A stretch of DNA of 64,000 bases from the NCBI RefSeq assembly GCF_002213425.1, contig NZ_NJGV01000010.1, positions 124,001 to 188,000 of the forward strand. Direction: 5' to 3'. Source of the DNA: Herbaspirillum aquaticum (lineage in GTDB: Bacteria; Pseudomonadota; Gammaproteobacteria; Burkholderiales; Burkholderiaceae_D). The first letter of the stretch is position 1, and every line of letters starts with the position of its first letter. Below are positions 43,423 to 52,881 of this stretch, one piece after another. The notes beneath the pieces were generated by a model. The model did no database searches, was not told where the DNA came from, and saw only the letters and a program-made list of their open reading frames with translations. The position numbers and the translations under genes are program-made.

Positions 43423-43437
43423 ATTAGTCCGACTAAT
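43423..43437. promoter_or_regulatory. 15-base palindrome ATTAGT-CCG-ACTAAT
   Basis: A perfect 6-bp inverted repeat around CCG, about +12 to +27 from the predicted exuT start. TAGTCCGACTA fits the general T-x-GT-x-AC-x-A style of GntR/FadR operators. It is not repeated at udh, so a second regulator or a divergent autoregulatory site is possible. Confidence 0.5.
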
Positions 43438-43448
43438 CGCAGCTTAAC

Positions 43449-43466
43449 TTATACGACATCGTATAA
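43449..43466. promoter_or_regulatory. Perfect palindrome upstream of exuT, probable GntR operator
   Basis: TTATACGA-CA-TCGTATAA is an exact 8+2+8 palindrome. A 14/18 copy lies at +2 of the udh promoter. The adjacent FadR-type GntR protein is the likeliest binder. Confidence 0.65.
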
Positions 43467-43665
43467 ATGAAATGATAAAAAAGATAATAAAACTTCATCT
43501 GGAGACAGGCATGCATTCCCGATCTGCCTGACACCAGGCGGCCCCGTGCCGCCCGGGGATGCCGGCTGTGCGCCATCCACCGCGAGAGCGGGCGCGCAAC
43601 CGCACCCCCAGGCGACGGGCCGCGCATTGCCTGCCCTTTGAAGAACTATCCATTTTGGAGACGCC

Positions 43666-44922
43666 ATGAAGTACGTAAGAGGAATCCGCTGGTACATGGT
43701 GACGCTGGTCACCCTGGCCCTGATCGTCAATTACCTGGCCCGCAACACGCTATCGGTGGCCGCCCCGACCATGATGAAAGAGCTGGACATGAGTACCCAG
43801 CAGTACTCCTACATCGTGGTGGCGTGGCAGATCTGCTATGCGGTCATGCAGCCGGTGGCCGGCTACATCCTCGACGTGGTCGGGACCAAGATCGGTTTCG
43901 GCATCTTCGCCCTGGCCTGGTCGCTGGTGTGTGCGGCCGCGGCCCTGGCGACCGGCTGGCAGAGCCTGGCCTTCTTCCGCGCACTGCTGGGCATGACCGA
44001 GGCAGCCGGCATTCCTGGCGGCGTGAAGGCGTCCACCGAATGGTTCCCGGCCAAGGAACGGTCGGTGGCCATCGGCTGGTTCAACATCGGCTCGTCCATC
44101 GGCGCGCTGTGCGCACCACCCCTGGTGGTATGGACCATCCTGCACGGCGGCTGGAAGATGTCCTTCGTGGTGGTGGGCGTGCTGGGCGTGTTGTGGTTTT
44201 TCCTGTGGATGCTGTTCTACAAGAGCCCGCGTGACCAGAAGCTGCTCTCGCCGGAAGAGCGCGCCTACATCCTCGACGGCCAGGAAAAGACCCCTGAAAA
44301 AGTCGTGCGCGAAAGCTGGACCAAGATCGTGCGCAGCCAGAATTTCTGGTCGATCGCCATCCCGCGCTTCCTGTCGGAACCGGCGTGGCAGACCTTCAAT
44401 GCCTGGATCCCCTTGTACATGGCTACCGAGCGCCACATGAACATCAAGGAAATCGCCATGTTCGCCTGGCTGCCTTTCCTGGCGGCCGATATCGGTTGCG
44501 TGCTGGGCGGCTACCTGAGCCCGTTCTTCCACAAGCACCTGAATGTGTCGCTCTTCACCTCGCGCAAGCTGGTGATGCTGGTGGGTAGCCTTGCCATGAT
44601 CGGTCCGGCCTGCGTGGGTTTCGTTGATAGTCCGTATGTGGCCATCGCCTTGCTTTCCATCGGCGGCTTTGCGCACCAGACGCTGTCGGGCGCGTTGTAT
44701 TCGATCACTTCCGACGTCTTCACCAAGAACCAGGTGGCCACCGCCACCGGCCTGACCGGCATGAGCGGCTACCTGGGCGCGACGCTGTTCACGCTGCTCT
44801 TCGGCATTCTCGTCACACAGATTGGCTATGGTCCCTTGTTCGTGCTGCTGGCGGCATTCGACCTGGTGGCCGTGGCGGTGGTGTTCGCCATTGCCCGTCC
44901 GCGTCCCGAGGCGATCGCCTGA
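43666..44922 (+). CDS. exuT: Hexuronate MFS transporter
   Basis: 418 residues with twelve hydrophobic helices. It tracks E. coli ExuT from memory throughout: GIRWYMVTLVTLALIVNYL, LDMSTQQYSYIVVAWQ, YAVMQPVAGYILDVVGTKIG, KASTEWFPAKERSVAIGWFN and FYKSPRDQKLLSPEERAYI. These ACS-family carriers import galacturonate or glucuronate with protons. TTGGAG six bases before the ATG is the ribosome site. It supplies substrate for Udh encoded 5 kb away, and the shared operator supports joint control. Confidence 0.93.
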   Translation: MKYVRGIRWYMVTLVTLALIVNYLARNTLSVAAPTMMKELDMSTQQYSYIVVAWQICYAVMQPVAGYILDVVGTKIGFGIFALAWSLVCAAAALATGWQSLAFFRALLGMTEAAGIPGGVKASTEWFPAKERSVAIGWFNIGSSIGALCAPPLVVWTILHGGWKMSFVVVGVLGVLWFFLWMLFYKSPRDQKLLSPEERAYILDGQEKTPEKVVRESWTKIVRSQNFWSIAIPRFLSEPAWQTFNAWIPLYMATERHMNIKEIAMFAWLPFLAADIGCVLGGYLSPFFHKHLNVSLFTSRKLVMLVGSLAMIGPACVGFVDSPYVAIALLSIGGFAHQTLSGALYSITSDVFTKNQVATATGLTGMSGYLGATLFTLLFGILVTQIGYGPLFVLLAAFDLVAVAVVFAIARPRPEAIA

Positions 44923-44950
44923 TTGCCCTCGCGCGCGGGTAGCTTCGAAG

Positions 44951-44979
44951 GGGCGGCGTCTGGGGACGCCGCCCTTTTT
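44951..44979 (+). terminator. Rho-independent terminator after exuT
   Basis: GGGCGGCGTC and GACGCCGCCC form a perfect 10-bp stem around TGGG, followed directly by TTTTT, 29 bases past the exuT stop. Confidence 0.92.
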
Positions 44980-45014
44980 CATTGGGATCACCGATCAGTG
45001 ATCGCCGATGCCGT

Positions 45015-45677
<663 letters not shown>

Positions 45678-46565
45678 TCAGAAAGTATGCGACAGCAACG
45701 CCTGCCGTTGCGTCATCAGACGCGCGTGCAAGCCCGCGCTGATCGGCAGGAAGGGCAGGCGGACCTCTGGTGCGCACCAGCCATCGGCGTGCAGCAGGGC
45801 CTTCAAGGGTGCCGGGCTGAGTTCGGCAAACAGATCGCGGATGACCGGCTGCAACGCGTCGGCAATATGCCTGGCCTGCTGCCACTGGTTGTCACGGACC
45901 AGTGCCTGCATCTGCACGTGCCAGCGCGGCATCACGTGCGCTGAGGCGGCGATGACGCCGTGCGCACCCAGGCACAGGGCCATGAAATTCTGCGCGTCAT
46001 CGCCCGAGAGGATACGCAGCGGGGTCTCGTTGACCAGCCGCTGCATGCGCTCCAGGCTGCCGCCGCATTCCTTGAGGCCGACTACGCGCGGATCCAGCGC
46101 CAGTTGTTGCAGTGTCTCCAGCTCGACCTGGCAGCCGGTGCGATAGGGAATGTTGTAGACCAGCACCGGCAGGTCCGCGCTCTCCGTGACCGCTTCCACA
46201 TGGCGACGGATGCCTTCCTGGGATGGCCGTACGTAAAGCGGTGGCGTCACCAACAAGCCATCAGGCTGCAGCGGTGACAGCGCGCGTGCGCGCAGTACCG
46301 CGTCGTGCGTGGACGCGCTCGACAAGCCCATCACCAGCAGCAGCTGCGGGACCGCGGCGCGCAGGGTCGCCAGCAACGCTTCCTGTTCACCTGGCTGCAG
46401 CAGGATGCCCTCGCCCGTGGTGGCGCCGACGACCAGTCCGCTGATGCCTTCTCCGGCCAGATGTTGCGCCAGTCGAGCCAGTGCGGCGTGGTCGATGCAG
46501 GTCGGGTCACCCGGCGCGAAGGGAGTGACGATGGGGACCCAGACTCCGGTAAAACTTGTGTGCAT
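45678..46565 (-). CDS. DapA/NanA-family lyase
   Basis: 295 residues of the class I Schiff-base aldolase family. The key residues are visible: TTGEG at about 44-48, the Tyr of LLVTPPLYVRP, YNIPYRTG (proton-relay Tyr plus the Arg seen in DapA) and the Lys of VVGLKECGG. This arrangement favours dihydrodipicolinate synthase-like chemistry; other members cleave sialic acid or dehydrate keto-deoxy sugar acids. GAGG five bases before the ATG at 46565 sets the start; 13 extra codons upstream lack one. Closeness to the hexuronate locus raises a keto-acid role, but no active-site signature proves it. Confidence 0.83.
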   Translation of the reverse strand: MHTSFTGVWVPIVTPFAPGDPTCIDHAALARLAQHLAGEGISGLVVGATTGEGILLQPGEQEALLATLRAAVPQLLLVMGLSSASTHDAVLRARALSPLQPDGLLVTPPLYVRPSQEGIRRHVEAVTESADLPVLVYNIPYRTGCQVELETLQQLALDPRVVGLKECGGSLERMQRLVNETPLRILSGDDAQNFMALCLGAHGVIAASAHVMPRWHVQMQALVRDNQWQQARHIADALQPVIRDLFAELSPAPLKALLHADGWCAPEVRLPFLPISAGLHARLMTQRQALLSHTF

Positions 46566-46965
46566 GTGTACCTCATGGAAAACGGTTGAAGAAAGCCGTT
46601 CCACCGGCAGCGCGCCGGGCGAGGTCTGGAAGAAGGGTGTGTTGCGATCCAGTCCCGCCAGGCATTCCGCCGGACGGGACGTGACATCCCCGTCAGCGGA
46701 GATGCCGTTTTTTGGTGTTCAGCCCATGCATGCAGGCGCCAGCGGCCGGGAGGGCAGCGGGTGTCTGGATGCGGGATCGCTTCAGGTGCATGGTGTGGGA
46801 AGTGATGGGCTGAGCGACGATAGTAAACGAGTTTCGCGCGACATTTCCATTCGTATGCATCAAAACCACAGAGTGCGTTTCAGAATCGCGGCTTCGCATC
46901 GGGCATCAGCCTCGCCCGGTGAACGAATTTCCTCCCGTTTCTCAAACCTCTTCGCTATCACCCGC
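46566..46965. other. Intergenic region before mqsRA
   Basis: About 400 bases, no supported gene. An imperfect hairpin (CATCCCCG, TCAG, CGGAGATG) followed by CCG and six T residues at 46686-46713 could stop rightward transcription before the toxin genes, but the stem has a mismatch. Confidence 0.45.
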
Positions 46966-46994
46966 TTGGCGATCATAACCAAGATGGTTATCAT
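46966..46994 (+). promoter_or_regulatory. mqsRA promoter with embedded operator
   Basis: TTGGCG, 17 bases and TATCAT form a fair promoter. Its spacer and -10 contain the perfect inverted repeat ATAACC-AAGAT-GGTTAT (46975-46991), close to the AACC-N-GGTT type site known for MqsA in E. coli. The predicted start falls on or beside the toxin's ATG. Confidence 0.6.
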
Positions 46995-46998
46995 GCAA

Positions 46999-47295
46999 AT
47001 GGAAAAGCACACGCCTCACTGCAAGCTGGAAGTCGTTCATTCATTGGTTCGCCAAGGGCGGGTGCGCAAGACGGCGTCGGCACTGCTGGGGGCAGCCGCT
47101 ATGGGTATCGACGAGATGGGCATGGTGGCCATCGTGGCCAGTCTGGGCAAGCGCGACTTCTACAAGAGCATGACTACGCATGACGATCATCGCATCTGGC
47201 AGGACGTGTACCGCCCGTCGACACGGCATGGGGTGCTCTATCTCAAGCTGACCGTGGTCGATGATGTGCTGATCGTATCCTTCAAGGAGAAATGA
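46999..47295 (+). CDS. mqsR: MqsR toxin, ribosome-independent mRNA interferase
   Basis: 98 residues, the family length, beginning MEKHTPHCKL and ending LIVSFKEK. It shares the E. coli MqsR phrases DFYKSMTT, IWQDVYRP and YLKLTVVDDVLIVSFKEK. MqsR belongs to the RelE/YoeB fold and cuts mRNA at GC-rich triplets, mainly GCU. The ATG is at 46999; an ATG two codons earlier is also in frame and no convincing ribosome site is seen. One base separates it from mqsA. In this family the toxin gene comes first, as here. Confidence 0.94.
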   Translation: MEKHTPHCKLEVVHSLVRQGRVRKTASALLGAAAMGIDEMGMVAIVASLGKRDFYKSMTTHDDHRIWQDVYRPSTRHGVLYLKLTVVDDVLIVSFKEK

Positions 47296-47296
47296 C

Positions 47297-47779
47297 ATGA
47301 AATGCCCCCAATGCGGAGGTGCTACGCTGGTACGCGACAGGCGCGACCTGCCGTATGCCTACAAAGGCGAAACCACGATGATCGCTGCCGTCAGCGGCCA
47401 GTACTGCCCACGTTGCGGGGAATGCTTGCCGGATCCCGACGAAGAAGAAAGGATCTCGGCCGAAGCCTTGGCTTTCAACAAGACGGTCAATGCCGGACTG
47501 ATCGATCCGGAGGAGATCATTGCCGCGCGCCGGGCATTGCAACTGGGCCAGCGCGAAGCCAGTCTGCTGTTCGGCGGGGGCGTCAATGCCTTCAATCGCT
47601 ACGAGGCCGGCAAAATCAAGCCGCCTCGCGCGCTGGTGTTGCTGCTGCGGCTGCTGCGCAATCATCCGGGTTTGCTGCGTGAATTGCGCAATGAATCACC
47701 TCGCGCACCGCACGCAGTTTCGGTGTGCGCCGTGCAGGAACCCGCCCGGCCTGTGCGTGCGCGAAGGCCTGCCAAGTAA
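47297..47779 (+). CDS. mqsA: MqsA antitoxin and repressor
   Basis: 160 residues. The N-terminal zinc module has CPQCGG and CPRCGE, and the C-terminal Xre-type helix-turn-helix has the family text LGQREASLLFGGGVNAFNRYEAGK, close to E. coli MqsA. It binds the MqsR toxin and represses the operon through its operator. About 25 residues at the C-terminus (PRAPHAVSVCAVQEPARPVR and onward) extend past the E. coli protein and are Arg/Ala-rich. Confidence 0.93.
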   Translation: MKCPQCGGATLVRDRRDLPYAYKGETTMIAAVSGQYCPRCGECLPDPDEEERISAEALAFNKTVNAGLIDPEEIIAARRALQLGQREASLLFGGGVNAFNRYEAGKIKPPRALVLLLRLLRNHPGLLRELRNESPRAPHAVSVCAVQEPARPVRARRPAK

Positions 47780-47839
47780 AGCAAGCGCTCCAGAGGGCGC
47801 GCCAAAGTCCCTCCTGGCTTGGTTCGCGCGTACGCTGTT

Positions 47840-48574
47840 TCAGCGAATCTCCGCGCTATACCTGAACTTGCTCGCCGCCCCGCGCGATTGCCGCCATTCC
47901 AGCGGCGCACCATCCGAAGCGAAAGCCACACGTTCGATCACCACCACCGGCGTCTTTTCCTTCAGGCCAAGCAGCCGGGCCTGCGCCGCCGTCACTGTTT
48001 CCACCGTCAGGGTCTCGCGTGCCGAGGCGACGATGAGTCCGCATTCGCGTTCATAGAGCGGATAGAGCAGGTCGCCGAAATCCTCCGGTGCCTTGTCCGC
48101 CAAGGCCTTGAAGCGCTGGGCGCAGAGGTAGATGTTCTCCGCCAGCACCGGCTGCCCATCCACCTTGCGCAGGCGCAGCAGTTCGATCACCCGGGCATGC
48201 GCTTTCAGGTGCAAGGCCTCGGCCGCCTGGCGTGGCGCTTCGATGACCTTGCGGCTGACGATGACGCTCTTGGGTGCCAGCGGGCGGCCGTCGGGCGATT
48301 CAAAGCGGAAGAAGCGGAACAGCGAGTTGTCGAAACGCGCCTTGCGCACGAAGGTGCCGCGCCCATGGGTGCGTTCCACCAGGCCTTCGCTCATGAGCGT
48401 CTCGATCGCGCGGCGCACCGTTCCTACCGCCACCTGGAAAGACTGGCTCAGTTCGGCCTCGGAGGGAATGGCCTGTCCCGGTTGCCACTTCTGGGCACGG
48501 ATCTGGGCCGCGAGCTGATCGCGCAATTGCAGGTACAACGGCAGGCGCGCATCGGCGCGGTTCTGGTCAAGCAT
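47840..48574 (-). CDS. GntR-family regulator, HutC/UTRA subfamily
   Basis: 244 residues. The winged helix includes IPSEAELSQSFQVAVGTVRRAIETL near residue 40, and a UTRA effector domain covers about 90-240 with the RVAFASDGAPLEWRQSRG strand-turn. It lies divergently from the MFS/amidohydrolase operon starting at 48979, whose control region has a GntR-style palindrome. A small-molecule effector related to the amidohydrolase substrate is likely, but which one is unknown. Confidence 0.9.
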   Translation of the reverse strand: MLDQNRADARLPLYLQLRDQLAAQIRAQKWQPGQAIPSEAELSQSFQVAVGTVRRAIETLMSEGLVERTHGRGTFVRKARFDNSLFRFFRFESPDGRPLAPKSVIVSRKVIEAPRQAAEALHLKAHARVIELLRLRKVDGQPVLAENIYLCAQRFKALADKAPEDFGDLLYPLYERECGLIVASARETLTVETVTAAQARLLGLKEKTPVVVIERVAFASDGAPLEWRQSRGAASKFRYSAEIR

Positions 48575-48978
48575 GGAGGGAATGGCCTTGCAAACGGGAA
48601 AGTGCCCAGTCTACCTGTGGCGGGCGAGCTTCACAACGACAGGGTGAACAGTGCCGGCCTCCAGCGGGCGGCACAGTGCGCCTTCCCTTGTCCGGCACTT
48701 GCGCCCGGTGGATGATGCGCCCAACCCATGTCATGCCGGCCGGACTTTCGCGCCCGGCGATGCAGCGTGGTTTGCCGTAAAGACAAGCAGCCGATGAGGA
48801 TTGTTGAGTCAACGCAGCTGTGTTATCGTGCGACAACTCATATATATGACTATATGAGTAGTCAACCAGATAAATCAATCAGCTTCGCGCCACCATCGGT
48901 TTTCCCCATGCTCCGGCACCGCTTGACGCCGGCGCGGGAACGCCGTAGTTGCGCGCCTTCAGCTTAGAGGACGAGACA
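48575..48978. other. Divergent control region between hutC-type gntR and the MFS operon
   Basis: About 400 bases without a supported gene. GTTGA-G-TCAAC (48803-48813) and a longer palindrome at 48836-48859 lie in an AT-rich patch. Ribosome site AGAGGA precedes the MFS ATG. Confidence 0.55.
48836..48859. promoter_or_regulatory. Palindrome, probable GntR/HutC operator
   Basis: ACTCATATA, six bases, TATATGAGT: a perfect 9-bp inverted repeat about 120 bases before the MFS start. Its AT-rich centre suits UTRA-type GntR regulators. Confidence 0.55.
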
Positions 48979-50220
48979 ATGTTTTCATGGTATCGGCAGG
49001 TCACTGCCAAGGAACGCAAGACTTTCTGGGCCTGCTTCAGCGGGTGGGCGCTGGATGCACTGGATGTGCAGATGTTCAGCCTGGCCATCCCCGCGCTGAT
49101 CGCGGCCTTTTCACTCTCCAAGGCGGACGCCGGCATGATCAGCGGCGCCACCCTGGTGGCGTCGGCCATCGGTGGCTGGTTCGCCGGCGCCCTGTCGGAT
49201 CGTTACGGGCGCGTCAAGACCCTGCAGATCACCATCATCTGGTTTTCCTTCTTCACCTTCCTGAGCGCCTTCGCCCAGAGCTATCCGCAGCTGCTGGTCC
49301 TCAAGGCGCTGCAAGGCTTCGGCTTCGGCGGTGAATGGGCGGCCGGTGCAGTGCTGATGGCCGAGACCATCCGTGCCGAACATCGCGGCCGTGCGATGGG
49401 TACCGTGCAGAGCGCCTGGGCCGTCGGCTGGGGCGGTGCGGTGCTGCTGTTCTCGGTGCTCTTCACGATGCTGCCGCAGGAAATGGCGTGGCGCGTGATG
49501 TTCGTCATCGGCCTGCTGCCCGCACTGCTGGTGGTCTACGTGCGCCGCTCGGTGCCCGAGACCGATGCCTTCCTGGCCGGCCGCAAGGCCGTCGCCGGCA
49601 AGCCTGCGGCCAGTACGCTTCTGGGCATCTTCCGCCCTGACGTGCTGCGCCTGACCCTCATCGGCAGCCTGCTAGGCGTGGGCGCACACGGTGGCTACTA
49701 CGCGCTGATGACCTGGCTGCCCACTTACCTGAAGACCGAGAAGCACCTGTCGGTACTCTCCACCGGCGGTTACCTGGCCGTCATCATCATCGCCTTCTGG
49801 TGCGGTTGCATCGCCAGTGCGCAATTGCTGGACCGCATCGGTCGCCGCCGCACCGTGGCGTCCTTCGCGCTGTGCTGCGTGGCCACCGTGCTGTGCTACA
49901 TCTTCCTGCCGCTCACCGATACCCAGATGCTGATCTGCGGCTTCCCGCTGGGCTTCTTCGCTGCCGGCATCCCGGCCAGCCTGGGTGCGCTGTTCAACGA
50001 GCTCTACCCGAGCGGCATCCGTGGCACCGGCGTGGGCTTCTGCTACAACTTCGGGCGCGTGGCCTCGGCCGGCTTCCCGGTGCTGGTCGGCCACATGAGC
50101 GACTCCATGCCGCTGGGCCAGGCCATCGGCATCGATGCCGCCATCGCTTATTCGCTGGTGGTGATCGCCGTGCTGATGCTGCCCGAAACCAAGGGCCGCC
50201 AGATGGAAACCGGCGCATGA
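48979..50220 (+). CDS. MFS transporter (acid/sugar-acid type)
   Basis: 413 residues with twelve hydrophobic helices. Helix 1 contains GWALDALDVQMFSLAIPAL, with an Asp pair typical of ShiA/NanT/AAHS carriers; the loop 2-3 signature is GALSDRYGRVKTLQ, and loop 8-9 holds LLDRIGRRRTVAS. It imports an organic acid or sugar acid with protons. It overlaps the amidohydrolase gene by ATGA, so substrate uptake and hydrolysis may be linked. The ATG at 48979 has a good ribosome site; ten codons upstream do not. Confidence 0.89.
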   Translation: MFSWYRQVTAKERKTFWACFSGWALDALDVQMFSLAIPALIAAFSLSKADAGMISGATLVASAIGGWFAGALSDRYGRVKTLQITIIWFSFFTFLSAFAQSYPQLLVLKALQGFGFGGEWAAGAVLMAETIRAEHRGRAMGTVQSAWAVGWGGAVLLFSVLFTMLPQEMAWRVMFVIGLLPALLVVYVRRSVPETDAFLAGRKAVAGKPAASTLLGIFRPDVLRLTLIGSLLGVGAHGGYYALMTWLPTYLKTEKHLSVLSTGGYLAVIIIAFWCGCIASAQLLDRIGRRRTVASFALCCVATVLCYIFLPLTDTQMLICGFPLGFFAAGIPASLGALFNELYPSGIRGTGVGFCYNFGRVASAGFPVLVGHMSDSMPLGQAIGIDAAIAYSLVVIAVLMLPETKGRQMETGA

Positions 50221-51053
50221 ACACCACCCCCGCCATGGCCCTACCGGCGCTGCGCATCGACACCCATGCGCACGTGTTTGCGCGCAGCCTGCCGATGGCC
50301 GCCGCGCGCCGCTATACGCCTGCCTACGACGTCACCGTCGAGGAGTACCTGGCGCGCCTGGATGCGCATGGCATGAGCCACGGCGTGCTGGTGCAGCCCA
50401 GCTTCCTGGGCAGCGACAACAGCTACCTGCTGCAGGCCATCGCCCGCGCGCCGCAGCGCCTGCGCGGCATCGCCATGATCGATGCGCAGTGCGAGGACAC
50501 GCAATTGCAGGCCCTGCATCAAGGGGGCGTGGTCGGGGTGCGTTTCAACCTGGTCGGCGGCGCACCGTTGCCCGATTTCCAGGGCGCGTGGCGCGACACG
50601 CTCACCCGCGTTGCCGCCCTGGGCTGGCAGGTCGAGATCCATCGCGAGGCAGGTGATTTGCCGCTGGTGCTGGAGCCCTTGCTGAAGTTGGGCCTGAAGG
50701 TGGTGGTCGATCACTTCGGCCGGGTCGACCCGGCATTGGGTGTGGACGATCCGGGATTTCGCTACCTGCTCTCCACCGGCGCTTCGCGCCAGGTGTGGGT
50801 CAAATTGTCGGCGCAGTACCGCAATGGCGGCAGCGAGGGGGGCGCACATTTCGCCGGCCAGGCATGGCCGCTGCTGCGCCAGCACCTGGGGACGGATCGG
50901 TTGCTGTGGGGCAGCGACTGGCCGCATACCCAGCATGAAAGCATGACCAGCTATGCCGACAGCTGGCGGCGCTTTGAAACCCTGGTCAGCGACGAGGCAG
51001 ATCGTCGTCGCATCACTGGCGAGACGGCGGCGCAGCTGTTCCAGTTCGCCTGA
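50217..51053 (+). CDS. Amidohydrolase, PDC-hydrolase-like (COG3618) family
   Basis: 278 residues. The TIM-barrel amidohydrolase metal motif DTHAHVF is near residue 14, a later His in EIHREAG, VVVDHFGR around residue 164 and LLWGSDWPHTQH near 226 supply further ligands. Relatives hydrolyse 2-pyrone-4,6-dicarboxylate or sugar lactones. It starts within the stop of the MFS gene, so both belong to one operon controlled from the divergent GntR region. Exact substrate unknown. Confidence 0.88.
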   Translation: MNTTPAMALPALRIDTHAHVFARSLPMAAARRYTPAYDVTVEEYLARLDAHGMSHGVLVQPSFLGSDNSYLLQAIARAPQRLRGIAMIDAQCEDTQLQALHQGGVVGVRFNLVGGAPLPDFQGAWRDTLTRVAALGWQVEIHREAGDLPLVLEPLLKLGLKVVVDHFGRVDPALGVDDPGFRYLLSTGASRQVWVKLSAQYRNGGSEGGAHFAGQAWPLLRQHLGTDRLLWGSDWPHTQHESMTSYADSWRRFETLVSDEADRRRITGETAAQLFQFA

Positions 51054-51226
51054 GCCTGCAACAGGCTGGAGGGCGGCCGCCTTGGGCCATGGCATTCCGG
51101 ACCCGGTTCGCATGACGAGCTGGGTCCTTTGTTTTTGCGGGAAAGGAAATGGCGGATTGCCAATCTTCCTGCGTGATGGAAATGCCGCATCGGGCGGCGC
51201 AAGCAATGAGGGAAAGGGGTATCACC

Positions 51227-52777
51227 ATGAAATGGTTCATGAACAGGAAGATCGCCACCAAGCTGCTGCTGTCCTTCGTGACGGTGCTGGGGCTGATGAG
51301 TGCACTGGGTCTGTTTGCGGTCTACCAGATGGACAAGGTCAATGACGCAGCCACCGAAATCGCCCACAAATGGGAACCCGGCATCCGCATCAGCCTGATG
51401 CTGGAACGCACGCTGGTGCGCGTGCGCTCCACTGAATTCCAGCACATCCTGGGCAATGAGCAGACCATGGCCACGCTGGAAAAGGCACTCACCGAGCGCT
51501 ATGCCGAATTTGCCACGCTGGAGACACAGTATCGCCAGCTCGGTCTCACCGCCGAGGAAGCCAGCGCCTTCGACCAGCTCAGCAAGACGCTGGCGGCCTA
51601 TCTGGTGGAACACAAGAAAATCATCGCGCTGTCCCGGGACAATCACAAGGAAGACGCCCTGGCCCTGACCAAGGGCGATTCGCTCAAGGCCTATCGCGCC
51701 ATCGAGAAGCAATTCGCCACCCTGCGCCAAGCCAACATCGACCACAAGGAAGAAGCCAACACCCGCGCCGACCAGGTCTTCGGGAGTTCGCAGCGCTGGA
51801 TCATCGGGCTGCTGGTGGCCGGCATCCTGATCGGCCTGGTACTGGCCATCGCCATTGCCCGGGTGGTCTCGCATCCGCTGGCCGAAGCGCTGACACTGGC
51901 GCGGCGCGTGGCCGCCAATGATCTCAGCGGCCAGGTCAGCGTGCGCAGCCGTGACGAAACCGGCCAGCTCATGCAAGCGTTGAATGACATGACGGCAAGC
52001 CTGGGCAGCATGGTGGGTGAAGTCCATCGCAGCATCGCCATCATCAACACGGCGTCCGGCGAAATCGCCAGCGGCAATGCCGACCTGTCTTCCCGCACCG
52101 AATCGCAGGCCTCCAGCCTGGAAGAGACGGCCTCGGCGATGGAGCAGCTGACCTCCACCGTGCGCCAGAATGCCGATCACGCGCACCAGGCCAACGAACT
52201 GGTGAACACGTCCTCGCGCCTGGCCAGCGAAGGGGGGGCCGTGGTGGACCGCGTGGTGCAGACCATGGGCGAGATCCGTACCGGATCGGCGCGCATTGCC
52301 GACATCATCGGGGTCATCGACGGGATCGCCTTCCAGACCAATATCCTGGCCTTGAACGCCGCCGTGGAAGCGGCGCGTGCCGGCGAACAAGGGCGTGGCT
52401 TTGCCGTGGTCGCCACCGAAGTGCGCAGCCTGGCCCAGCGTTCGGCCGCCGCCGCGCGCGAGATCAAGGAGCTCATCGAGGGATCGGTACAGCAGGTGGC
52501 CACCGGCGCGGACCTGGTCGACCAGGCCGGACGGACCATGCACCAGATCGTGGATTCAGTGGCGCGCGTGGCCACCCTGATGAGTGAAATTGCCGTGGCC
52601 AGCCGCGAACAAAGCCGCGGCATCGAAGAGATCAACAACGCCGTCACGCAGATGGATGAAGGTACCCAGCAGAACGCCGCGCTGGTGGAACAGGCCGCCG
52701 CAGCCGCTCATTCCCTGCGCGACCAGACGCACCAGCTGGCGGGCCTGGTCGCTCGCTTCCAGCTGCGCACTGCATGA
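51227..52777 (+). CDS. Methyl-accepting chemotaxis protein 4
   Basis: 516 residues from the ATG at 51227, preceded by AAGGGG. Layout: membrane helix about 10-32, four-helix-bundle sensor, second helix about 188-212, HAMP ([21 protein letters not shown]) and signalling hairpin with the standard tip. It has the same length and order as receptor 2, but the sensor region differs strongly. No C-terminal CheR pentapeptide. Ligand unknown. Confidence 0.93.
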   Translation: MKWFMNRKIATKLLLSFVTVLGLMSALGLFAVYQMDKVNDAATEIAHKWEPGIRISLMLERTLVRVRSTEFQHILGNEQTMATLEKALTERYAEFATLETQYRQLGLTAEEASAFDQLSKTLAAYLVEHKKIIALSRDNHKEDALALTKGDSLKAYRAIEKQFATLRQANIDHKEEANTRADQVFGSSQRWIIGLLVAGILIGLVLAIAIARVVSHPLAEALTLARRVAANDLSGQVSVRSRDETGQLMQALNDMTASLGSMVGEVHRSIAIINTASGEIASGNADLSSRTESQASSLEETASAMEQLTSTVRQNADHAHQANELVNTSSRLASEGGAVVDRVVQTMGEIRTGSARIADIIGVIDGIAFQTNILALNAAVEAARAGEQGRGFAVVATEVRSLAQRSAAAAREIKELIEGSVQQVATGADLVDQAGRTMHQIVDSVARVATLMSEIAVASREQSRGIEEINNAVTQMDEGTQQNAALVEQAAAAAHSLRDQTHQLAGLVARFQLRTA

Positions 52778-52881
52778 GAACCAGCCAAAGCGATTGATGC
52801 ATGGCCTGCATCAACACCCATCATTGATGCATCCGCTGCACCATCGCTCCAGCGGATCATTCCTCCAGCGCGCCGCCGGCC

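Larger units (their letters stand above)
43218..43665. other. Divergent control region between gntR and exuT
   Basis: About 450 bases without a supported gene. It carries a promoter for exuT, two palindromes and an AT-rich tract (43467-43500) unlike the surrounding sequence. The individual sites are listed separately. Confidence 0.6.

Noticed and set aside
45678-46565. Reading the DapA-family gene as 5-keto-4-deoxyglucarate dehydratase of the uronate pathway
   Set aside because: The active-site text YNIPYRTG with Arg favours DapA-like chemistry; location alone does not justify the pathway name.
46686-46713. Terminator ahead of mqsRA
   Set aside because: The stem has an internal mismatch and it lies downstream of no rightward gene; kept only as a remark.
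46309-46998. Extended 328-codon version of mqsR
   Set aside because: The first 230 codons have no family character; MqsR length and start motif fit 46999.
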